A stretch of 64,000 bases of DNA from Niveomyces insectorum RCEF 264 (taxonomy: Eukaryota; Ascomycota; Sordariomycetes; Hypocreales; Cordycipitaceae): positions 527,944 to 591,943 of the forward strand of contig AZHD01000017.1 of NCBI GenBank assembly GCA_001636815.1, written 5' to 3'. How positions within the stretch are numbered: the stretch's first letter is position 1; every line of letters starts with the position of its first letter. The position numbers were made by a program, and so were the translations under genes. The notes beneath the pieces are model-generated. The model made no database searches, was not told the DNA's origin, and saw only the letters and a list, made by a program, of their open reading frames with translations. Shown here in pieces: positions 11,216 through 20,590 of this stretch.

Positions 11216-12700
11216 GGTGAGTGGAGAGCCGAGACGGTGAATGTAGGAGAAACAAAGGGTACAGAATAGGAGAAGGCAGGCTTCGTGATAAAGCGAGAAG
11301 TACGGGGAGCGTGGCGACCACAGAACAGAGAGAGCCAGGGACTCATCGGCTGGCGGATAGTCTTATATTTACAACGAATGAGTTAGATAAAAATGGACAA
11401 AACGCAACACGCGAACCAGCTCGCAACATTACAGCCGCCGCCACAAGCAGACAAGGCTGCAGGCTGCAGGCGGTTTTCCTGGCAGGACTCGTTGGCTGGC
11501 TGTCACTCGCGAGCTACTTAAAGTGGCTAGCCAAGACGGCATTTAGACACCATTCACTGGACCCCGGTCGCAAGAAGGCGCAAGTCGGTAAGCAATTAAG
11601 GCGCCCGGGTCTTTTTTTTAGCGTAGGGCGCGAGTCAGCCCAAGATCTGGCCAGTCTACTGAATGTGCGAGAGAGCGAAAAAAAAGAAAGGATGATCTTA
11701 TTTTTCAGGCTACGTTTTAATATTATAAAGATTCGAATATAATAAATTTATTACTTAAGGGCGTGATCCCGTTCGGTACGGCGTTATTCTTTAGTTTTAA
11801 TATTTAACGCCGGAGGATCTATTTTAATCTATTTCTTAAAAGAGATTTTGTTAACGTTTTATTTATTAATATTCGCCCCTTATTTTCTCCCCTTTCTTTT
11901 CTTTATTTTTCGTACCTTTAAGGCCGTATCCGTTCCTTTTATACACCCTATAAACACTTACCTAAATATAAAAGAGGGGAGGTTTCGATTATAAAGTCTA
12001 ACGATTAAGATGGTATTTAGGGAAAAAGGAGGGGACTTTAATATATTAACAAAAAACGAAAAAGTTAAAAGACAAGAGTACTTTATAAGCTGTATATAAG
12101 GGAGGTAATATAAAAAAAAGAATAAACGCGTATAAACGTTATAACGTACGGTGAATAAAGTATTATAAAGGTAATAATAAAGTCTTTTAAGATAATTTAT
12201 CTATTTTTTCTTTTTTTTTTTCTTTTTATTATTATTAAAAGATATGGATTATCTATTAAAAAGTAAGTTAATTAAAAAGCTTAAATAAATAAAAACGTAT
12301 TTTCGTCTTTACGTTTTTTTTTTCTCTTTTTCTTTACCTCTTTTTTTTATACTACGACCCTATTTTTTTAGTTTTCTTTTATACGTCGATTACATTTAAC
12401 CTTTTCGTATTGAATTTATTAATATTATAATAGTAAGCTAATCTTACTATTAATAATCCTTTTATTATTTATAAGTAATTTATTAAGGTTTTTTCTATAT
12501 AAAGCTTATTTATTTATTAATAGCTTTTTATATTAGCTTTTAGTTAGGTAACGGTAGCTGCTTTTACATAGAAGTAGTATAATATAGTATAACGTATAGA
12601 TTATATTACTTTACCCCTCTTCTACTACCCTTTTATATACGTTTACTTTTTTTTTTTTCTTCTTTTCTTTACGAATTCTAATTAATTTACTTTTATACTT
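11216..12700. other. Upstream region of the Est1-like gene, then start of the second RIP block
   Basis: The first ~480 bases keep normal composition and should hold the promoter and 5' leader of the Est1-like gene on the minus strand. The + frame across 11221-11742 looks like a composition shadow. From about 11,700 the sequence switches abruptly to TA-rich RIP sequence with poly-T runs. By position it could be the decayed integrase and 3' end of the gypsy element described next, but I could not read a domain in it. Confidence 0.5.
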
Positions 12701-13400
12701 TTCTATTAAGATTAACACTTTTTTTATATTTATTTATATATTTTTTATTAAAATATAACCACTTTTTATCGACTTATTCCGTATTTTCCGCCGTATTCTT
12801 AAAACTAAAAAGCGATAAAGTAGTACCGCCCTTTATTATTTAGTTATAATAATATACCCGCTCTTACCTCTTTAAATATATTGGTCTCGAGTCAAAGTAA
12901 GCGAGCGGGATTAAAGTACTTTAATAGTAGCACCTTTTAAAATTTTTACTTTAACGCTTCGAAGGCTTACCGCTAACGAAGCAATAACGTAACTTTACCC
13001 GGCTTCCTATTATTTTTTATCCCCTTTATTATTTCGTTAAGAGGCGTTACTAACGTTAAATACTTCTCGATAAATTTACGGTAGAAGTTGTAGAAACCAA
13101 AGAATATTTAAACTTCTTTATAAGACTCTAGCTCGGATTAATTCGCTACGGTAGCGACTTTACTTTCTTTTATTTTAACGCTTTCCGTAGATAGTATAAA
13201 GCTTAGGAGTTCTACTTTTTTCTCGTAAAAACTATACTTACTTAGATTAGTATATAGTTAGGCCCGGCGTAGGCGCGATAAGACTTTATAGAGGTACCGC
13301 GTATATTTTTTTCTTAGTTTTAAAAAATACTAATACGTTATCGATATAAGCGATATACGTAACGTTAACTAGCCCTTTAAGGGCAATATAAATATAATGT
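12700..13400 (-). mobile_element. RIP-degraded Ty3/gypsy reverse transcriptase-RNase H remnant
   Basis: The minus strand translates, with stops, into a Ty3/gypsy pol segment. The RT catalytic box is at 13337-13348 and reads YIDN instead of YIDD, within TYIAYIDNVLVFF. After a frameshift near 13,320 come KVLSRLRRA, NLSKYSFYEKKVELLSFIL and STESVKIKESKVATVAN. Next is IFFGFYNFYRKFIEKYL, the family landmark FLGFxNFYRRFI, and then KPGKVTLL and LLLKYFNPAR. RNase H begins LETNIFKEVRAGILL, where families have LETDASxxxxGxxL. The Asp-to-Asn changes in both catalytic sites and the stops replacing Gln/Trp are what RIP does. The copy is dead. Adjacent RIP sequence on both sides probably belongs to the same or nested elements. 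Confidence 0.85.
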
Positions 13401-14975
13401 TAAAATATAGCCGGGGCGTTAATTGAATTAAAGGGTAATACTAAATATTTAAAATAACCGTACTGTTACGCGTATACGTACACCGCTCCATGGTGTACGT
13501 ATACCGTACGTAGTATACCAGGCCGTAATCCTCGTACGGCCTAGCTTGACGCTTGTATACACCCGCGGTAGTATGGCCTATTTATACGGCCATTTCCCCT
13601 TTTCTTTCTTACTATATTTTCTTCCTTCCTTTCTTTTTCTTTTCTTAAGAATACCAATATACACACTTTTTATCACATAGACCATAGTATACGAATCCGC
13701 ATTCATCGCATTCTCGTGCCACAGTCCCGTGAATTCTTCAGTGTCATTTCCGTATTCCGATCGCCAACGGCGACCTATGCCTTACCGTGGTCGGATTGCG
13801 CGTAGCACGTACTGCGTATAAAACGTTGTCTTCTATTTATCGCCGCCTTTAATACGGACTCTTTTTTTAATTAAACTTAGTTAACTTATACGTTAATAGT
13901 ATTTTAATAAAAGTTAATCGGGCTTTACTTCTTTCTTTTTTAATTAAAAGTTAATTAGATAGATTATATATATACCGTAATTATACTTTAAGTAGTAAAT
14001 TTTAAAAGGGTAATAGATAAATAATTTAAAGCTTTAAGTAATATATATACCGAAAAATATTATTAATATATATACGAATATATAAAAAAATATATATATA
14101 AACGTCGTTATATAACTTTACGTTTTTTATTCCGTTTTTAATTATTTAATTTAATTATATAAAATAAGCACCTTTTTACTTTCTCTTTCTCTTCTATTAG
14201 CCTATTTAACGCCTACGTACCCGAGATAAAGCTACTAGTTATACCGAAATATAGGTAATAAGGGAGCCTCGCACCCCTTTTTAGGGGTAGTCCTTTAGGG
14301 CCCGCCTAGCCTTTCTATACGTACGTTAGTATACGTACGTATAGTTGTTGCCTCCTCTTTTAGGCAGCGCTGGTATACCCTGCCTGCTTTAGTCTAGACC
14401 TAAATTTATATTTAGCTTCTTTTTAGTCTCTGCTTCACTATACTTATAGACCACCGTTAAAGGTAGCTTAAACGGCATACTTAAAACGGTAGGCGGTGAG
14501 CGTACGGTTCCATTTTAGGTAATCAGTCTGTGTAGAATCGTCGCTAAAGATGGTGGGGAAAACCTTCCATTTCTGGCGGCATCCCTACATGGAATCACAT
14601 ACAATTAGTAAGGTGATAACCCCTACTCTGTATTTGTCGGCTAAGAAGCACGTCAGCGTTACTCGCGTTGACGAAACCTTTACGCGCCATTTCTTACCCT
14701 CTTTAGATATAAAAAATTACGAGGTATTTAAGTTTTAGGGCGTATGTTATGGTAGAAAACCGCCGACAGCCGGAGGCTTAGTGTTTTGGCCATACTGAGA
14801 GAATTATGCAAGAAAAATATATCAAGTGCCTAGACTACACGAAACGGTGGACGATTTCACCGCAGACGTGAAGAGTTGTCAGGCAGCATCCTGTCGTGAG
14901 ATTTGAATTTGAACAAAAATTCAAAATGACTCCGTCACGGATACATCAAGTTGCCTCTTACGTTCTAGGTGACAC
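13400..14975. other. Remainder of the second RIP block and flank of the LanC-like gene
   Basis: The stretch is AT-rich, with scattered GC-rich patches at 13,480-13,830 and 14,260-14,400 that contain many repeated ACGTAC-like steps. No open frame has family resemblance; the 62-codon frame at 14550-14738 is unassigned. Composition returns to normal after about 14,750. The interval 14,750-14,975 is the 3' flank of the LanC-like gene. Confidence 0.5.
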
Positions 14976-16121
14976 CTAAACATCGCTATAGAGCACAACT
15001 CTCCCTTGATCCCCGTCCCAGCTCTCCAGCCAGACCCATGCTCTGCCTGCTTCCCCCCACAGCATCCCAAACGGGTCCCCGTCTTTCTCAAAAACTCCGC
15101 TCGCCACGCCTTCCTTGACTCTGTCCGGCGTCGCCAGGCTGAGGAGGTGCTCTCTCTCCCGGAAGTCCAGCGCCAACGCGTTTCCCACGATACCGTGGCA
15201 GATATTGGGCTCCTTCGTCAGGAGACCTCTCTCCCAGATCAGCTTCCTCCCAAGTGCGATGGCTGCGTCGATCTCTTCGTGAAGCGTTGGAAACGAGGGC
15301 CGGATGACCAGGAGAGAGACGACGAACCCGGGGGCGCCGTGGCAGAACTGCACAAGGCCGACGTCCCTGCCCTCAATGACCGGCCAGTTTCCTTCTGCGT
15401 CCTGCAGCTGCAAAAGCGCGAGGAGCTTGTTTTCTAACTGTGGTGCATACGATGCATCGCTGAGGACGATCTGCGTCACGATGCCAATCTCGCCGTGCAC
15501 GGTTCCCAGGTATTGCCGCGAGTTCCAGACCCAGGGTTGCTGGGCAAGCACCGTTTCGATCAACGACGTGACGACCGGGTCAATGGCAGCAGAAACGTGG
15601 GGAAGATATCGTCTCATTACGCGCAGGAGATAGAGCGCGCCAGCACGGCCCTTGAGCCATTCGCAGTACGACGGATCTGTCTCAAGGCCGCGAACAGCGT
15701 CTAGAACGCGGAACGCAGAGCCCTCGTCTTGGTATACGCACGCGTTGAGGGCATTGAAGGCCAAGTACTCGTTGGACACGCCGCAGCCGGTATCGAGCAG
15801 GGGAGGCACGGCATCCTGCCCCAAGGCCAGATACGCCTTGCACCAGTCCAGCGGCTGCTTTCCCACGATCTCGAGATCAGCGTGCTTGGTGGACAGAATC
15901 CAGAAGAGGTAGGCAATCGACGTCGGCCCCTTGAATAAACCGCGATATATTGACCCGCTGGAGGGGGACGCCCACGGTAGTGCCGGTGGACAGTCCCGCA
16001 CGAGCCGCGAAACCGACTCGATCAAACATGCCCTCGGGTTGTCCACCCGCAACAAAGCCGTCGCATCATTTGCGAAAAAACGATGGCCGTCTGTAGGGAC
16101 TAAAAAGGTGTTGAGCGCCAT
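14976..16121 (-). CDS. LanC-like (lanthionine synthetase C-like / LANCL) protein
   Basis: A single exon encodes 381 residues. I start it at the ATG 16121-16119; the longer frame to 16133 begins at TTG. In numbering from that longer frame, it carries the LanC (alpha/alpha)6-barrel signatures: SIYRGLFKGPTSIAYLF (61-77), TVHGEIG (211-217), QFCHGAPGF (262-270) and NICHGIVGNALA (310-321). Cys264, Cys312 and His313 match the three zinc ligands of NisC and LanCL1, so the metal site looks intact. Eukaryotic LANCL proteins add glutathione to dehydroamino acids in damaged proteins; fungal members are largely uncharacterised. No lanthipeptide precursor or dehydratase gene is visible nearby, so a role in protein repair or an unknown thiol addition is more likely than peptide biosynthesis. 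It is intronless, GC-rich, and lies immediately beside a RIP block. Confidence 0.85.
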   Translation of the reverse strand: MALNTFLVPTDGHRFFANDATALLRVDNPRACLIESVSRLVRDCPPALPWASPSSGSIYRGLFKGPTSIAYLFWILSTKHADLEIVGKQPLDWCKAYLALGQDAVPPLLDTGCGVSNEYLAFNALNACVYQDEGSAFRVLDAVRGLETDPSYCEWLKGRAGALYLLRVMRRYLPHVSAAIDPVVTSLIETVLAQQPWVWNSRQYLGTVHGEIGIVTQIVLSDASYAPQLENKLLALLQLQDAEGNWPVIEGRDVGLVQFCHGAPGFVVSLLVIRPSFPTLHEEIDAAIALGRKLIWERGLLTKEPNICHGIVGNALALDFREREHLLSLATPDRVKEGVASGVFEKDGDPFGMLWGEAGRAWVWLESWDGDQGRVVLYSDV

Positions 16122-16134
16122 CAAAACGTCCAAG

Positions 16135-16780
16135 CCTTGCTGCTGTAAACTACAGGACTGTTGATTCTAACCCCAATTGTAGCGATACACTGGTAGAGAA
16201 AGGGGTGACGGAGAGAGCTGTTAAGCTTCCTCCTGTTATGAAACGTATGCTTATGTAATTTATGTTACATTAATATCCTTTTCTCTTGGTCTTTATGGTA
16301 TAGATTATTTAGTACTCCCACGTAATCTGGTGACCTGTGGCTGAAAATAAGGTAGCTGTTTATTGCATCGAGGGTACGCAGGCGGAGTCGCGAGTCTTTC
16401 ACTAACATTTGCGTGGTTACAGGGATACATTTCCGGCTCAAGATTACCATTTTCCCTTCTACTCCTCGGAACTCCTTGTCTTCCACCCGCGTTCCTAAAA
16501 CGCCTTCGGTCAACATGTGGCTTCTCTTTTGAAAAAAATAGCAAATTATTTTTCGAAAGCATGTGCGGCAGCTCCGGTAACGATCATGGACCTACTCGAA
16601 GCCGCCTCATAGCGCCCACCTTTATGGCCTCATCGATAGCGTAAACCGCTTCCATAGCAAGTCGCCGAGGCCACCTGACCATTTGCATCCGATCATCCTG
16701 CCGGAAGACAGCCGTGAGGCTTCCTCGATCAATCTCCCATCTATATCATACTATTTTACCGACAATGTGTATATTTAGCG
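16135..16780. other. Intergenic region upstream of the LanC-like gene
   Basis: This is the promoter side of the LanC-like gene and the upstream flank of the phosphotransferase relic. No frame longer than ~90 codons has protein character. Some of 16,560-16,780 may be decayed N-terminal sequence of the relic, but I could not read it. Confidence 0.4.
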
Positions 16781-17270
16781 GCAGCCCCACCAGGACGAGC
16801 TCGGCAACGACATCTACGGCAACCCTGCCGTTACACCCTACGTCGCGGACAGCATCCGCAACGAGGCCGCCGCGCTCCAGTTTCTCTCGGAGCACACCAC
16901 GTGACCGACCCCAAGACTTTTAGCCGTCTGAAGACAACGGCCTCGCGCATCTCAAACGCCATGGAGCACCGTGGCGTCGACGTGCGGGACCTGGACCCGT
17001 CTGCTCTGCCGTCCGCCGTGGACAAACTGACAGTGCAGCTCGAGGAGAAGATTTTCTCATAGCTCCAGAAGCTCCGCAGGAGCTTTATGGAAAGCGGCGA
17101 CCCACGCCTGCCTGTCCTGCTCCCGTGCCGCCATTGGGATGCAAAAGGCACGCGCACGTTTTCGTCTAAGCCGCCGCCATCGGACGACTACGTCTTTGTT
17201 CACTCAGACCTGGACCACCAGAACATCCTCGTTGATCCAGCATTTTACCGTATTGGATATTTAGTTGTTT
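16780..17270 (+). pseudogene. Broken aminoglycoside phosphotransferase (APH)-like gene
   Basis: Three pieces of one APH/choline-kinase-fold protein lie in order. They are DELGNDIYGN...IRNEAAALQFLSEHTT (about 16,791-16,901), VDVRDLDPSALPSAVDKL (about 16,975-17,030) and DDYVFVHSDLDHQNILVDP (about 17,185-17,240). The last contains the Brenner-type HxDxxxxN catalytic motif. They are broken by TGA at 16902-16904, a further stop, a frameshift near 16,930 and TAG at 17060-17062. The C-terminal metal-binding aspartate region after 17,270 does not continue in frame. Fungal genomes carry many such APH-domain genes of unknown substrate. With several lesions this copy is very probably dead. Introns could explain one break but not all. 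Confidence 0.75.
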
Positions 17271-18032
17271 TCCACCGTTTCCGTGGCGTCATGGAACTGA
17301 TGGCAGTGGCATGGATACACAGTCGTTAGACGAGGCCACGCTTGTTACTAAAATGCGTGTGTTGCTGTCAATAACAGAGGTAAGTTCACAAGATTGTCTT
17401 CACCGAGAGAATCCGGCATCCTGACAAGATTGGGAAGCAGGTATTCAAACCCGTAGAGGTAGATAATGAAGTCATCAAGGCAGAGCGAAGGGCGGACCCA
17501 GGCTTCGAGGAGAGTCGGTAGAGCACGGCATCAAATTCAACACCCAACTCAAGATGATGAAAACGTCACTTGATGAGGCCATCGACCTGACACGAGTCAG
17601 GTCGATAGCTGCAGCGTAAGCAGAGTCGGGCGTCGGACGAATTTACCCATGACGCTTATTCTACAACACATTTTTCGCTATCAGCTAGACGAAAACGGCA
17701 GTGGGGTGGGCATCAGATCTTAGGAGGCGTTTTCGCTAAGATCGTGCGGCTGAGCCAGTTGCAACTAGCGTCGTCCGTTAACCGAAACTTTATTTTGACA
17801 ACATTTGCTCCTACGACACCATGTTTTATGTTTACGTGGATCCCGTCTAGATTGCGAAATGATTACCATGTGGTGAAATCTGAAATATAAGAGCCTGAAA
17901 AACTGATCAATTAAGAGAACTATGGGGTTGAGGAATGTGACAAAAACAGCAAAGCCCACAGGCACCAAACCCGACTCTTTATAAACCCTTTGACCGGAAC
18001 ACGGCAACTCGCATCTAAAGCCCTGTCCTTGG
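17271..18032. other. Gene-free stretch between the APH relic and the OPT transporter
   Basis: A short frame near 17,390-17,520 reads FTERIRHPDKIGKQVFKPVE and then meets a stop; it looks like a coding relic but I cannot place it. The inverted repeat at 17581-17606 lies in this stretch. The rest, up to 18,032, is the 3' flank of the transporter gene. Confidence 0.4.
17581..17606. repeat. Perfect 11-base inverted repeat with 4-base loop
   Basis: Left arm ATCGACCTGAC (17581-17591), loop ACGA, right arm GTCAGGTCGAT (17596-17606). It could fold into a stable hairpin or be a dimeric protein site. It lies in relic-rich sequence about 430 bases beyond the 3' end of the OPT gene. Confidence 0.8.
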
Positions 18033-20590
18033 TTACTCGGAGACCGGGCACAGATCGTAGTTGCCGTTAACGTTGTTGCCCCACCAGGACGGGAACGGCA
18101 CGGTGCGGCCGCCCGCGCCGAAGACGGCAAAGGACAAGATGAAGAGCACGAACAGGGCAGCGCCGTCAAAGGCACCCGTGACCAGATACATGTAGTTCTT
18201 AAAAAACCGGGGCTTGTAGTTACGCAGGTAGAACTGGCAGAAAAAGCCGGCAATGAGCTGGCTGAAGATCACGCAGGTCTGCGACTGGTTGTAGGGGATG
18301 TAGCCGGCGAACTGGATGAACTGCGGCAGGTTGATGGTGCTCAGCTGGAAGCCGCGGATGCTGGGGACGAAGCGCGCAAACAGCCAGTGCAGGGCGACGG
18401 CACCGGCACCGATGGCCAGTCCAATGGGCACCAGCTGGTACAGCGTGCCTGCTTGGTAGAGGTACTTGGCCAGCGCCCACGAGGCCGCGTTGGTGTTGTA
18501 CGACTGGATGGTGGCGCCGCTCCAGGCCGAGTCGCCGTTGCCCTCGACGAGCAGATCGCGGTTGCCGGTCACAATGGCCACCATGACGCCGTAGTTGACA
18601 AAAGCGCCGAGAATCGTGCCGTAGATCTGCGTAATGAACATTGTGCGCGGGGGGATCTTCAGGTATTCGCCAATCTTTAGGTCATTGCTCAAGTTCACGG
18701 CGTTTGAGATGACGTTGTGCGACCACGCAGCAAAGTACATGTTGCCGACGGGGCGTCCGGGAATGGCGAGACCCGCAATCATCTTGGAGAGGTTGTTGGT
18801 GGCGATGCCGTTGCCGTAGCGCGCGTATAGAAGCGTACTAAAGGGCGCAAAGAAGACGCCCACGAGCAGCGACACAATGTACGCCCACACGGGCAGCGTG
18901 ATGTTCTCCTTGGTGACGACGATGATGCCGAGCACGAAGCTTACGACGAGAACCAACACATACCACGTCCACGGTACCTCATGATAGTGCTTGGCCATGT
19001 GGGCGTGGTGCGGGTCACTGTATTTCTTGTTGCGGACGTCCTTGAACGCGCGAACTGTGTCGCCGCCCCAGAAAAAAACACAGTGGGCCGCGAGGGCGCC
19101 GATCTGGTGTAGTAAAATTAGACTTGGTCAGCTCGAAGAAGAAAGGAGGGTCTAGCGAATGCGAAAGTAAGAGGTCACAAGACATACCGCCGCATTTGCA
19201 ATAAACAAAGCATATGCAAAGCTGCCCGCGAGACGGGGTATGCCGAACTTTTGCAACGCCGATTCATCAAGGATGCCGGCAGAGAAAACCTTTGACACGG
19301 GGTAGGCCGAGCCGTCCTCATTTCGTAGGGATGTCGACATGAACGGCAGGCCGCGCGATTTCCACCCGTTGCCGTAGTAGATGGCCAGCATGACAATGTA
19401 ACAGACGAATAAGCCGATGGCCATGTGTGCCTGCAGAGTAAGGGGAAGCGATGTATTAAACGAGGTAATCTAGAAGAAGTGGTTAGGGAAAGACAGGAAA
19501 GGTTGGCCACAAAAAATGACAAAAAAGGACGGGGAAAAAAACATACGTATTGCCAGTCAAGCGTGATGCTGAACAGACCCAGACCCTCGTTGTTCTGTGC
19601 GCCACCAAACAGGTTGGTCAGCACAGCGGCGCGGCCGCCCGTCGTGTGCATGGCAGCCAGACAGGGGATCGACACGCTGTTGAGCCACGGCCAGATGTAC
19701 GCCGGGAAGAACTCGTACGCGACCATGAACAAGAAGCTGTACCAAAACACCCGCAGCGGTCGCGAGCTCTTGACGTCCTGCCAGTGCAGGCCCTGCAGCG
19801 TCTTGACCATCGGCAGCGTGCTCCAGTAGACGGACTCGACGTGCCACACGGCAATGGGCCGCAGGATGCCGCACAGGCCGTAACCGAAGAGACCGATGGA
19901 AATGGTGCTGAGCACGACGGTGGCCGCCGACAGCGGCAGGTCGTAAAACAGATTCTGCGCGGCGAAGACCATGCTGCTCGCCGAGGCGTTGGAGGCCGAC
20001 GTCGCCGTGATGGCGCAGACGGCGTGCTCCTTGAGCCGCCAGGGACCCGGGTTGATCACGTTCATGATGCGGATGCGCAGCGGCGGCTTCGCGTCCGGGT
20101 CGTCCGGGTGCCTCTCGCGCCATTTGGCCAGCTGCAGGTCGCCGCGCGGCAGGACGGCCGCCCAGGCCTTGCCCAGGAAATAGGCGATGAGCACGACAAA
20201 GGTGCCGGAAATGGTGGCGATCGTGGGCTTGAAGTTGTAGATCTGCGTCATGGCCGCCTGGAACGCCGCCAGCAAGGACGCCAGCACGACACTGCGCAGC
20301 GTCAGCGACGGGTCAAAATCGTCGCGCAGCGGCAGCAAGTGCGACGCGGCGTCGGCGCCCGACACGATCACGACATTGTCGTCAAAGGTGCCGTCGGCGT
20401 TGGCATAGTTGGGCAGCCCGTCGCTGTCGCTGTGGCTGTCTTCTTTCGCCGGCGAGGCGAGGCCACTCGTGTGGGTCTTGGCGCCGTCCAGGCCCTTGTC
20501 CAGGACGCGCTTCTCATCCAGGGCGCCGCCGGATGGCGTCGAGGCGGCGTCCCCCTCGATGGCTGCGGACGGCACGTCGTCTTTAGCCAT
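18033..20590 (-). CDS. OPT-family oligopeptide transporter
   Basis: Three exons, 20590-19547, 19430-19188 and 19103-18033, encode about 785 residues. The introns of 116 and 84 bases have GTATGT donors, and all junctions are phase 0. The N-terminal ~95 residues are cytosolic and hydrophilic. The rest is a many-helix membrane protein of the small-oligopeptide-transporter type. Family features include the first helices around QIYNFKPTIATISGTFVVL, the segment ITLDWQY at the first junction, FFWGGDTVRAFKD in exon 3, KIPPRTMFITQIYGTILGAF, and the C-terminal PFPSWWGNNVNGNYDLCP, which resembles the WWGNN...CP ending of the family. It would import tetra/pentapeptides, glutathione or related oligopeptides with protons across the plasma membrane. 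It is divergent from the MFS gene at 24622, with about 4 kb between them. Confidence 0.93.

Noticed and set aside
11221..11742. 173-codon + frame upstream of the Est1-like gene
   Set aside because: Overlaps the promoter and runs into AT-rich RIP sequence; no domain or codon pattern.
14976..17606. A lanthipeptide biosynthetic cluster around the LanC-like gene
   Set aside because: No dehydratase, precursor peptide, protease or transporter of that type lies next to it; the neighbouring APH-like gene is a pseudogene.
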